Shown here: positions 1-7,904 of the stretch, one piece after another | Layout of the letters: every line of letters starts with the position of its first letter | How positions within the stretch are numbered: position 1 is the stretch's first letter | Made by a program: the position numbers and the translations under genes | The notes under the pieces: model-generated | Told to the model about the DNA's origin: nothing | The model's database searches: none | The model's input: only the letters and a program-made list of their open reading frames with translations | Origin: Shewanella colwelliana ATCC 39565 | GTDB lineage: Bacteria; Pseudomonadota; Gammaproteobacteria; Enterobacterales; Shewanellaceae | Assembly (NCBI RefSeq): GCF_000518705.1 | Contig: NZ_KI912482.1 | Coordinates: 1-64,000 of the forward strand | DNA length: 64,000 nucleotides | Direction of reading: 5' to 3'

Positions 1-780
1 CCAAATCGAAGAGACGTTGAGATACCGAGTGTAGATACGCCGGTGAGCTTCCGAAACAGGGATGTTTCGGCAGAGCCTAAAGGGACTTATTCACGGCGTC
101 TCACAGGCGTATCTGCACATCCCTCGCCGGGCAGGCGTTAGATGGCGATAAAGGTATGACCTTCAGGCACACACCCCAACAACAATGAACCAAAAGAGAA
201 AATGTAACCAGCCTTCATTCGAAGGCTAACAAGTTTTGGGGCAAAAGCACGTTAGCTTTTTACTCGCCCCTCACACCAAATGAAGTAAAATCGAAGAGAT
301 AAAATAACCCAGTGTAAGCGCGGTTTTGGCCCTTGGTGGCAGGGATGCCACCGTGGAGCGTATAGGGACATATTCACAGCGAGCCAAAAGAGCGCTTGCA
401 CATAAAGCCTGCGGCAGGCAATTAACCGTCATCAAGGTGCGTTTTCAAAGCCAATCAATAAGTGAGAATTCAGCATAACGCTACTCAAGCAAACTCAAAA
501 AAATGCCAAAGCTTCATTCCAAGGCCACCCCACTTTGGGGCAAAAGCACGTTAGCTTTTTACTCGCCACTCACACCAAATGAAGTCAAATCGAAGAGAGT
601 GAATAACCCAGTGTAGATGCAGCTGAGGACGTTGATGGCATGGCCGAAAATGTTCCCGACATTTTTCGGCATTCCCTACTTCCATGTAGGTTAGATGTTT
701 TCATTAAGCGGCCAAGGATGACGCAAAGCGTTGTGAAGCAAGCTTTACACATTAGCCTGCAGCGAGCTGTTAATTTCAAT
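1..780. repeat. Three diverged copies of a ~300-bp fold-back repeat
   Basis: The motif AAATCGAAGAGA recurs near positions 3, 288 and 586, so the period is about 285-298 bp. Copies 2 and 3 share an upstream block (GCAAAAGCACGTTAGCTTTT at 241 and about 540). Each copy then carries GTGTA followed by a long imperfect inverted repeat. In copy 1 the arm GTGTAGATACGCC (29-41) pairs with GGCGTATCTGCAC (106-118) around an inner perfect hairpin CCGAAACA/TGTTTCGG (51-70). Copy 2 has an inner GGTGGCA/TGCCACC hairpin near 339-354. Copy 3 has CCGAAAATGT/ACATTTTTCGG. Inner stems differ in sequence but keep the hairpin. The 64-codon minus-strand frame over copy 3 looks incidental. This resembles a dispersed intergenic repeat; the family is not one I can name. 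Confidence 0.75.
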
Positions 781-850
781 CAAGTGACGGCTTGACGGCC
801 TCGACCAAATGGGTATGCTGCCAGCCGTCGCGAGTCTAGCTATAAGTGCC

Positions 851-1477
851 CTATTTAAGCGCTGACAGGTATGCCAGCAATGCCGCGAGTTCATCGGCTG
901 AGCGGTTTTTGGAGGTCACTAAATATTTGCCGTTAACCAGTAATGAAGGCACGCCGCGTATGCCAGCTAACTGCGCTTGGGTATCATAGTTCGCGAGGGC
1001 CAACTTACTATCAGCTGATGCAAGGGCGTTATCTATGTCGCCTTGGGTCACGCCTTGCTCTACAAAAAATTGGCTAAGTTCCTCTTGGCGGGTAAAAGCG
1101 CCCTTCCCCTCATGAATACGTTTAAACAGATTACCGTGCGCTTGGTTGGTCACCTTAAACTTTTGTGCCAAGTAGTAAGCCTCTTGGCTTAGCTGCCAAC
1201 TCGGACGTCCTGCACCTACGGGGGTGCGAACAAAGTCTACTTGGCCCTCTAACTTGGCCATTGAGGCCGCAAACAGGCTATCTTGGCGGTAGCAATGACC
1301 GCAGTTATAGGAGAAAAACTCCCTGACCACCGGTGTACTGGCTTCTGGGATGCCCGCCACTTTGACATAGTCGACGCCCTCAACAAATCGTGTCGGTGTG
1401 GCGTAAGCACTACTCATTAGTAGTGTGGCTATCAGTGCCAACGTCATTAACCCTATTTTTTTTATAAAACGCTTCAT
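851..1477 (-). CDS. dsbA: Periplasmic thiol:disulfide oxidoreductase, DsbA family
   Basis: This 208-residue protein would introduce disulfide bonds into secreted proteins. Residues 1-26 form a Sec signal peptide (KRFIKK, a hydrophobic run, then AYA before TPTR). The thioredoxin-fold active site is C59-G-H-C62 and the cis-proline loop is GVPSLL with Pro177. Length fits the DsbA family. The active-site dipeptide is Gly-His rather than the Pro-His of classical E. coli DsbA, which could shift its redox potential, so it may be a DsbA paralogue rather than the main enzyme. It stands alone on the minus strand, next to the repeat block. Family assignment is firm; the exact orthology is inferred. Confidence 0.88.
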   Translation of the reverse strand: MKRFIKKIGLMTLALIATLLMSSAYATPTRFVEGVDYVKVAGIPEASTPVVREFFSYNCGHCYRQDSLFAASMAKLEGQVDFVRTPVGAGRPSWQLSQEAYYLAQKFKVTNQAHGNLFKRIHEGKGAFTRQEELSQFFVEQGVTQGDIDNALASADSKLALANYDTQAQLAGIRGVPSLLVNGKYLVTSKNRSADELAALLAYLSALK

Positions 1478-1528
1478 ACTGTATCGTCCTGTTATTCACA
1501 TTGAATCAAATACTCACCTAAAAACGGT

Positions 1529-2356
1529 TCACTCACATGCACCTAACATCAATAGTGGATCAGGGTGCTTATAGTGAAAATCTAGGTCTCGCGTAATACG
1601 GCTGCCATCAACCACTTTATCGTGCTCATCGCTGCTGGGTGCTAAAAACGTGGGTAGTGTTAAGCCCAACTGCGACGCGGCTGCTTGATAAAATGTCTGC
1701 TTTGATGGGTGCTGTGGCGCACACACACTGTAAGCGTTTGATGGAGGTTTTGGATGAGCCAAGATAGCCGATACCGACCCGATACAATCATCAAGGTGAG
1801 TCATGTTCACCGATAATTCAGCACCTGAGAGCCCGGTTTTACCCGCTAAAAAACGTCCAGGATGGCGCTTGGGCCCAACCAGCCCAGCAAACCTTACTAT
1901 CACGCAGTTGGGCAGCTCAGCAAAAACGGCTTCGGCTTGGCATAAGATTGCCGCTTGAGGTGAATGCCCGAACGCATCATCCTCACGCATTACCTCACCC
2001 GTAGCGGGATAGACCCCTGTGGTGCTGATAAAAACAATCTTTTGATAATGATGGTCACTGATAAGTGCTTTAAGCAGGTTAAGACGCTCAAGGTATAGTC
2101 CTTCACCTCGACGTAACCCCGGGGGGATATTGATCACTATAGCATCGGTTTTTAGCCCATCCAATGTTTGTGGATTATCACACGCTTGGGGGTTATCAAG
2201 ATCGAGCACAAACCCCTTAATACCTTGTTGCTTAAGCGTCTCTGCTTGCTCCGCTGAGCGTTTTGAACCATTTACCGTCATACCGTTAGCAAGCAAGGTT
2301 TTAGCCAGTGGCAAACCAAACCAGCCGCAACCGACAATGGCAATTGAATTAATCAT
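1529..2356 (-). CDS. SDR-family NAD(P)-binding protein, YeeZ-like
   Basis: This is a 275-residue Rossmann-fold protein of the extended/atypical SDR (NAD-dependent epimerase-like) group. The N-terminal nucleotide-binding motif is VGCGWFGLPLA (GxGxxG, near residues 8-18). A further SDR-like segment reads FISTTGVYPATG, close to the SSTGVY stretch of the family, where a catalytic Thr or Ser and Tyr usually sit. Overall it resembles E. coli YeeZ, whose substrate is unknown. The start is ATG with a weak ribosome-binding site. It lies 51 bp from the dsbA-like gene on the same strand and 65 bp from the HD-GYP gene, so co-transcription is possible. No reaction can be assigned. Confidence 0.7.
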   Translation of the reverse strand: MINSIAIVGCGWFGLPLAKTLLANGMTVNGSKRSAEQAETLKQQGIKGFVLDLDNPQACDNPQTLDGLKTDAIVINIPPGLRRGEGLYLERLNLLKALISDHHYQKIVFISTTGVYPATGEVMREDDAFGHSPQAAILCQAEAVFAELPNCVIVRFAGLVGPKRHPGRFLAGKTGLSGAELSVNMTHLDDCIGSVSAILAHPKPPSNAYSVCAPQHPSKQTFYQAAASQLGLTLPTFLAPSSDEHDKVVDGSRITRDLDFHYKHPDPLLMLGACE

Positions 2357-2421
2357 AAGGTTTCTTTTTACTTCAGATAGTGAAGCTAAAATACCGCAAA
2401 GCCAGCTTGGCGACCAGTCTG

Positions 2422-3645
2422 TTATTCCATACCACTGAAATAAAAGCTTACACCATTATCGACTTGCAACACTTTGAGGGCACCGTCTTTTAATTCATCA
2501 CGCTTTAATACACTGTCGACGACAACCTCTTCTTGGGTTAAAAAGCGTAAGCTGGGCTGACTACCATCTTCTTGGCAGGCCCATACTTGGGGCTGCTTAA
2601 CCGATTGAGTGGTCATCATCACCTTACCCACACTGCCATCAGAAAGCTTAACTATGGTGCCTGGCGGATAAATGCCGAGTAACTTTACCAATACAGAGAT
2701 CAATGTTTCTGAGTGCTTACCCGCATGGTTTTTAAACAGATAACCTAACGCTATCTGCGGCGAGCGGCTTTCATTACTCCAAAGCTGCTCGTCATAGTCA
2801 TTGGCTAAACTCACCAATTGAGTCACGATAGGAATTTTCTTTTCGGTTAAACCATCAGGGTAACCCGTCCCATCAATAAACTCATGGTGGTGCAAGATGA
2901 TATGCAGAACGGTTTTATTAAATAGTCCGGTTTTATGCAACATATCATGGCCAAAATTGGGGTGCATTTTAATGAAATTAGCTTCTGATGCCGTTAAGGC
3001 GGTTTTTTTGCGCCTAATATTCTCAGGCACCTTGAGCTTGCCGATATCATGAAACAGACAACCCAAAGCGATATCTCGCATATCTGACTTAGGTAAATCC
3101 ATCGATTTAGCGATCATTAATGCCACCACGGCAACAGAGATCCCATGTTGTGTCACGCTGCTATCAGATTCGCCTGCGCTCACTAGGGCCAAATGAGGAT
3201 CTTTAAACTCATGCATATGCTCAAGTATATTTTCAACAAGCGTTGCCGCCTCTCGGTATGCGCCCTCGGGATCACTGGCAATTTTACTGAAAGTAGAACG
3301 GCTCTCATTAACGCACTCGATAAAGCGCTTCTGACTCAATCGCAGTGATTTTCTCACCTGCATTTTGGCTTGCTCGACCGGATCGACTTCAGGGGCTTGC
3401 TCAACCTCGACCTCATCTACCTCAGGTTCCCCCTCATCAATAAGATCTTCGCCAGAGAGCAAAATAACGTAGGGCACACCAAGGCTTTTAATCAGCTCAA
3501 TCTGTGCTTCTTCCTCAATTTTGATGCGATTAAACAGAAAAGGATGGTTTTTCCACGACAGCGGCAACTTTACAGTAATGCCTATCTGTAATTTTGAGAG
3601 AGGTAATTGTATCGGCTCAACTTTAGCCACGCGAAGTAACTCCAT
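2422..3645 (-). CDS. HD-GYP domain cyclic-di-GMP phosphodiesterase with DUF3391
   Basis: This 407-residue cytoplasmic protein is expected to hydrolyse cyclic di-GMP. Residues about 10-65 match the DUF3391 region found before many HD-GYP domains. The HD-GYP domain follows, with a first ligand His167, the HD pair at 199-200 (FHDIGK) and the diagnostic HHxxxDGxGYP stretch at 253-263. All hallmark metal and GYP residues are present, so activity is likely. There is no receiver or sensor domain; the acidic Glu/Val-rich linker near 70-90 looks flexible. The C-terminal ~100 residues are the usual HD-GYP tail. It is unusual only in sharing the window with a diguanylate cyclase at 14.8-16.1 kb. Confidence 0.92.
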   Translation of the reverse strand: MELLRVAKVEPIQLPLSKLQIGITVKLPLSWKNHPFLFNRIKIEEEAQIELIKSLGVPYVILLSGEDLIDEGEPEVDEVEVEQAPEVDPVEQAKMQVRKSLRLSQKRFIECVNESRSTFSKIASDPEGAYREAATLVENILEHMHEFKDPHLALVSAGESDSSVTQHGISVAVVALMIAKSMDLPKSDMRDIALGCLFHDIGKLKVPENIRRKKTALTASEANFIKMHPNFGHDMLHKTGLFNKTVLHIILHHHEFIDGTGYPDGLTEKKIPIVTQLVSLANDYDEQLWSNESRSPQIALGYLFKNHAGKHSETLISVLVKLLGIYPPGTIVKLSDGSVGKVMMTTQSVKQPQVWACQEDGSQPSLRFLTQEEVVVDSVLKRDELKDGALKVLQVDNGVSFYFSGME

Positions 3646-3871
3646 TTATACTGACCCATGCCATCATCTGGTTAACGAAAAAGTTAAGCGGAGCATAATT
3701 CGTCTAACAATATGAAAAGCAGCCTAACTTTAATAACATAACTATAGTCAATAGCAACTCAAATAGTATAACTCGTCATAAAATTGACAAGGATAACCAT
3801 GTTTGACACAGAAACACTGCACTCTTCGACGTTAACTTGGTCATAAGATATAACAAAAAAAACACCAAGGG

Positions 3872-3887
3872 ATATTGTATACAATAT
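3872..3887. promoter_or_regulatory. Perfect 16-bp palindrome, operator-like
   Basis: The sequence ATATTGTATACAATAT is a perfect inverted repeat with a TTGTATACAA core. Similar cores are bound by several GntR-family repressors, but I cannot name the protein. It lies about 230 bp upstream of the HD-GYP start on one side, and about 200 bp before the plus-strand orphan terminator on the other. It also contains TACAAT, which could serve as a -10 element. Confidence 0.4.
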
Positions 3888-4078
3888 TCATAGGTGGTAA
3901 ATTGAATCCGTTCTTTGAAGAAGCGTAGCGACCCCGGATTGCGTTTCTTTAAGGAGTGTTGCTGTCAATTGTCCTTAATATAGGCCCAGTATTTTGTTGT
4001 TTATACTGATGTTTATATAGGTATTTTGTTAACATTCCGATATCTTTAGGCAGATTTTCTATCTAAAAGGTATTTTTT

Positions 4079-4103
4079 ACGCTGCTTCGGCAGCGTTTTT
4101 TTT
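4079..4103 (+). terminator. Intrinsic terminator without an upstream gene
   Basis: ACGCTGC (4079-4085), loop TTCG, GCAGCGT (4090-4096), then eight T including the last stem base. The U-tract exists only on the plus strand, so it cannot serve the minus-strand DUF2919 gene beside it. No plus-strand coding gene precedes it within the window. Confidence 0.85.
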
Positions 4104-4146
4104 ATCCTAAATAGTCTTCTTCCCCCATCAAGACGTAATGCGCTAC

Positions 4147-4623
4147 TCACTCAGTTACCGATTCGGTACGCCAATCGTTCAAGTAGTAACGCAGGTGCTT
4201 AGATTTAGCGATATAAAGTAGGCTCCAAAATAGAAATAGTGCGTCGAGCCCAAAACTCCAATTAAATAAGAAATAGTTGTGGACTAAGCGTTGTAGCAGC
4301 AATCCTCCATCCACTAACAGTAAAACCACTAATAGCCAGCGAAACTGGTTAAACAGCGGGATTAGCCACACCAGTTTGCGCTTGCGCTCCGCAATCACTA
4401 GCCCATACAGAAGCAATGCTCCCGCTCCTGCAGCCAAGGCCAACAGGAAATCTGACTTTTGTGGATAGATCAATGCCACTAAACCAGCGCGATCACTGGC
4501 TTGTGTCAGTGAGGCGATAAACACGCACCAACCTCGGGCAATAAAGGCCAACATAATGTAGAGCATTATTGGAGGTTTAAAATAACCATTATCGTCGAGC
4601 CAATTGATATGACTAAAATTCAA
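4147..4623 (-). CDS. DUF2919 family inner-membrane protein, YfeZ-like
   Basis: This 158-residue protein has four hydrophobic segments: about residues 18-40, 55-78, 88-108 and 120-140. It opens with NWLDDNGYFKPPIMLYIMLAFIARGW-type sequence, which matches the DUF2919/YfeZ family (Asp-Asp-Asn-Gly-x-Phe-Lys-Pro-Pro then an aromatic membrane segment). The function of the family is unknown. It sits in the inner membrane by prediction. It is separated from ligA by a terminator and seems to be a single-gene unit. Confidence 0.75.
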   Translation of the reverse strand: MNFSHINWLDDNGYFKPPIMLYIMLAFIARGWCVFIASLTQASDRAGLVALIYPQKSDFLLALAAGAGALLLYGLVIAERKRKLVWLIPLFNQFRWLLVVLLLVDGGLLLQRLVHNYFLFNWSFGLDALFLFWSLLYIAKSKHLRYYLNDWRTESVTE

Positions 4624-4730
4624 ATTTTGCTCTCCGTTGTGCAGGCATGGACTGAGATATAGTGAGTGCTACTTAGCTTATATGGTGATTGAATACTGCT
4701 TTTCAATGTATCTGTTGAGTTGCACCAGTA

Positions 4731-4760
4731 AAAACGCCATCGAAAGATGGCGTTTTAATC
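4731..4760 (-). terminator. ligA terminator
   Basis: AAAACGCCATC (4731-4741), GAAA loop, GATGGCGTTTT (4746-4756). It lies 20 bp beyond the ligA stop codon on the minus strand, and is close to symmetric, so it could act on both strands. Confidence 0.85.
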
Positions 4761-4775
4761 AAAAAAGATAATGGC

Positions 4776-6788
4776 TTAACTCGTCTCAAGGAGGTCGAGG
4801 AGCCCTTGCTCGTCTATCACTTTAACCCCTAACTCTTGCGCTTTGGTGAGTTTAGAACCCGCCGCTTCACCCGCCACGAGACAATCGGTATTTTTCGACA
4901 CACTGCCAGCCACTTTCGCACCAAGCGCTTGTAACTTCGCTTTGGCGTCATTCCGGTTTAACTGAGTTAATGTGCCCGTTAACACCCAGGTTTGCCCTTT
5001 CAGTGACAAGGCGTCTTCAGCAACCTCTTCGATAGCGGGCCAATTGACACCAGCCGCCAATACCCCCTCTACCACTTCAACGTTATGAGGTTGCGCGAAA
5101 AAGTGCACTAAGTGTTGTGCCACTATCACGCCCACATCATCAACCTTGGTAAAGGTGTCAGCATCAGCAAGTTTTAATTTATCTAAAGTTTTAAAATAGT
5201 TAGCCAAATTAGCAGCAGTGGCTTCACCCACTTCACGGATCCCCAGTGAATAAAGAAAGCGTGCAAAGGTGGTGGTTTTAGCATCATCAATGGCAGCCAC
5301 CAGTTTGGTCGCAGACTTTAGCCCCATTCTGTCTAGCATCGTCATGGCTGAAGCCGTCAACTTAAACAGATCGGCAGGGCTTTCTACCAACTCTTTATCT
5401 ATGAGCTGCTCAACAACTTTGTCTCCCATGCCGTCGATATTCAGCGCCTTACGGGATGCAAAATGCTTAATCGCCTCCTTACGCTGAGCTTCGCAATAGA
5501 GTCCGCCACTGCAACGCGCAACGGCTTCTCCTTCAATACGTTCGACATCGCTATAACAAACAGGGCATTGCTCGGGGAAGGTGATCGGCGTTGCACCTTG
5601 TGGCCGCTTGTCAGTCACCACGGCAACAATTTGCGGAATCACATCACCTGCGCGGCGAATAATGACGCTGTCTCCAATCTTGACCCCTAGACGGGCAATC
5701 TCATCGGCATTATGCAGCGTGGCATTCGATACGGTAACACCGCCAACAAATACAGGTTTAAGCCGTGCAACAGGCGTAACAGCCCCAGTGCGGCCAACCT
5801 GAAAGTCGACCCCCTCGAGAACTGTGATCTCCTCTTGTGCAGGAAACTTATACGCCGTTGCCCAGCGAGGCGCCTTTGCAACAAAACCCAGTGTTTGCTG
5901 CTGCGCAATGCTATTGACCTTCAGCACCACACCATCAATTTCATAGGCAAGTGAGGAGCGGCGCTCAAGTATGTCTTGGTAATAAGCCAGCACTGCTGGA
6001 ATATCGTTACACACTTTGACCTCATTGCTGACCGGGAAGCCCCAGCTTTTCAACTGCATGAGCTGGCCGTAATGGCTATCGGCCAACGGCCAAGTATCGG
6101 GTTCTACCACACCCAGTGCATAGGCATAAAATGCCAACGCACGGCTAGCGGTAATTTTGCTGTCTAACTGACGTAGACTTCCCGCTGCTGCGTTACGTGG
6201 ATTAACAAACAGCTTCTCCCCTTTGAGCCGCGCTTTGTCGTTAATGGCCTCAAATGCCGCTTTAGGCATAAACACTTCACCGCGCACCTCCAATAAAGGA
6301 GGATAATTGTCACCACGCAGACTTAACGGGATCGATTTAATGGTACGCACGTTTTCGGTGATGTCTTCACCTACACTGCCATCGCCCCGTGTCGCTGCAC
6401 GCTCAAACTGACCATCACGATATAGGATACTTACAGCTAAGCCGTCTAACTTGGGCTCACAGCAAAATGTCAGGTCAGATCCCACTTTGTCACTAATGCG
6501 TTTATGAAAGGCGGTAAATTCCTGTTCATCAAACACATTGTCTAGGCTTAGCATTGGCTTAAGGTGAGTGACTTGTTCAAACTTGGCCAATGCTTCACCG
6601 CCAACGCGTTTAGTCGGGGAGTCTGCCAATGCCAAGTGTGGATGTTCAGCTTCTAGGCTTTGTAAACGACGCATCAAGCGATCATACTCGGCGTCAGGTA
6701 TCGACGGCTCATCATCAACATAGTAACGGTAGTTATGTTGATTAATCTCTGCGGTAAGTTGTTGTATCTCTTTTAGTATCGCTTGCAT
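4776..6788 (-). CDS. ligA: NAD-dependent DNA ligase
   Basis: This 670-residue enzyme seals nicks in DNA during replication and repair, using NAD. The order is the classic LigA one: domain Ia (HNYRYYVDD, near residues 18-26), adenylation domain with active-site KLDG (Lys113), OB fold, four-Cys zinc site (CPVC, then two further Cys), helix-hairpin-helix repeats and a C-terminal BRCT domain (GQTWVLTGTL onward). The open frame extends 46 codons further upstream into zipA, but the conserved start MQAILKEIQQL at 6788 is the right one. Its start is 67 bp after the zipA stop. The order smc-zipA-ligA on one strand suggests an operon. Confidence 0.98.
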   Translation of the reverse strand: MQAILKEIQQLTAEINQHNYRYYVDDEPSIPDAEYDRLMRRLQSLEAEHPHLALADSPTKRVGGEALAKFEQVTHLKPMLSLDNVFDEQEFTAFHKRISDKVGSDLTFCCEPKLDGLAVSILYRDGQFERAATRGDGSVGEDITENVRTIKSIPLSLRGDNYPPLLEVRGEVFMPKAAFEAINDKARLKGEKLFVNPRNAAAGSLRQLDSKITASRALAFYAYALGVVEPDTWPLADSHYGQLMQLKSWGFPVSNEVKVCNDIPAVLAYYQDILERRSSLAYEIDGVVLKVNSIAQQQTLGFVAKAPRWATAYKFPAQEEITVLEGVDFQVGRTGAVTPVARLKPVFVGGVTVSNATLHNADEIARLGVKIGDSVIIRRAGDVIPQIVAVVTDKRPQGATPITFPEQCPVCYSDVERIEGEAVARCSGGLYCEAQRKEAIKHFASRKALNIDGMGDKVVEQLIDKELVESPADLFKLTASAMTMLDRMGLKSATKLVAAIDDAKTTTFARFLYSLGIREVGEATAANLANYFKTLDKLKLADADTFTKVDDVGVIVAQHLVHFFAQPHNVEVVEGVLAAGVNWPAIEEVAEDALSLKGQTWVLTGTLTQLNRNDAKAKLQALGAKVAGSVSKNTDCLVAGEAAGSKLTKAQELGVKVIDEQGLLDLLETS

Positions 6789-6855
6789 TGTGTCTCGTCC
6801 AGAATAAGCAATAAAGGCCGCAGATGCGGCCTCTAAAATAATGTCATGCAGATGT

Positions 6856-7881
6856 TTACGCTTGAGCGCGGATCCGTTGCAGGTAAGACTGTTTAGTCTG
6901 CTCGCTCCATGAAGAGCGTCCGCCATCGAGCACTAACCCACCTAAGTCATCGGCTAATTGGTGCGCCGAATTAAGCATAATTGAAAAGTTCATCAATGGG
7001 TCACCATAACAAGGTAGCGTCATAAACAGCACTATGCCCTGGGTGGTAAACTGCTCCATCTCATCAGGATTGAATATGCCAGGTTTAAGCATATTTGCTA
7101 ATGAGAACAGCACCTTTCCTGTTCCTGCATTATCTTCATGACGATGGAAAATATCCATCTCACCAAATTTAAAATTAAGGGTTAATAAGCTCGGTAACAG
7201 TTCAGCACCATTTAACGCTTCCCCCTCTTTTGCCACAACATGCAGCACTAGCACATCTTGCGGATCGCCTAGAGGTGCTTCTTGCTCAAGTTCTGCAGTC
7301 TCTTCAAGCGGCGGTGTCGTCGCCTCAACAACGTCATCTTGAACAGGGCTAGCTGCGGTCACGGCAGATTGAGGTTTTGCCGCGGGCTCAGGTTTACGCG
7401 CCACCACAGGGTCTTCAAATAGTGAAGGCTGTGCAGGTGCTTGACCTAAGCCTAACTCCATCTGCTCCAGTTCATCATTTAGCTCAAGTTCTGTGCTAAG
7501 TACTGGCTCTTGGCGTTGGCGCGATGCTTTCTGCTTGGGCTGACCGGACAGCGAAAAACTGTTGGCACTTTGCGGCTCAATAGTTGCCCCCATTTTGGGC
7601 TCAACCACGGCACCGTCGTCGTGAGGCGCAGTGTCATCTTCTGAGTCAGTATCATTTCCAACAGGCGCTTCATTGCCGCTCAATTTACGTACTCTGACTT
7701 CACCAATACCGTCGGCATCGAAACCATCGCGATCGCGCGCATCGCCTTTGTACAGTCCGGTCATTGGTGTCTCTTTCAATGACTTAGGCTGCTGCCGTCT
7801 AATGGACCAAAAACCATGCACAAGTACCGCGATAATGGCTATCGCACCTAACACGAACAATACCAGTTGCAAATTTTCCAT
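6856..7881 (-). CDS. zipA: Cell division protein ZipA
   Basis: ZipA tethers FtsZ to the inner membrane at the division site. The 341-residue protein shows the expected plan: one N-terminal membrane segment (about 5-25), a short basic patch (RRQQ), a long charged and Pro/Gln/Glu-rich linker (about 40-200), and a globular C-terminal domain (about 205-335) that binds the FtsZ tail. The C-terminal domain is recognisable by VLHVVAKEG, FGEMDIFHRH and the run LANMLKPGIFNPDEM. It follows smc by 23 bp and precedes ligA by 67 bp, so the three are probably co-transcribed. Confidence 0.95.
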   Translation of the reverse strand: MENLQLVLFVLGAIAIIAVLVHGFWSIRRQQPKSLKETPMTGLYKGDARDRDGFDADGIGEVRVRKLSGNEAPVGNDTDSEDDTAPHDDGAVVEPKMGATIEPQSANSFSLSGQPKQKASRQRQEPVLSTELELNDELEQMELGLGQAPAQPSLFEDPVVARKPEPAAKPQSAVTAASPVQDDVVEATTPPLEETAELEQEAPLGDPQDVLVLHVVAKEGEALNGAELLPSLLTLNFKFGEMDIFHRHEDNAGTGKVLFSLANMLKPGIFNPDEMEQFTTQGIVLFMTLPCYGDPLMNFSIMLNSAHQLADDLGGLVLDGGRSSWSEQTKQSYLQRIRAQA

Positions 7882-7904
7882 TGATTACCCTGCTTTTCCC
7901 ATAA

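Larger units (their letters stand above)
3646..4146. other. 500-bp intergenic region with operator-like palindrome and orphan terminator
   Basis: No ordinary gene is visible here. The plus strand carries a well-formed intrinsic terminator at 4079-4103 with no gene upstream on that strand. It also has several short stems: AATCCG (3905-3910) with CGGATT (3935-3940) around TTCTTTGAAGAA, and CAGTAT/ATACTG further on. A perfect 16-bp palindrome sits at 3872-3887. A possible 15-codon reading frame starts at 3799 behind AAGGA and ends at 3846; it could be a leader peptide or chance. The simplest reading is an unannotated small RNA or leader ending at the terminator. Confidence 0.5.

Noticed and set aside
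585..779. 64-codon minus-strand frame in the left repeat
   Set aside because: It lies wholly inside a fold-back repeat copy, has no ribosome-binding site and no domain-like sequence.
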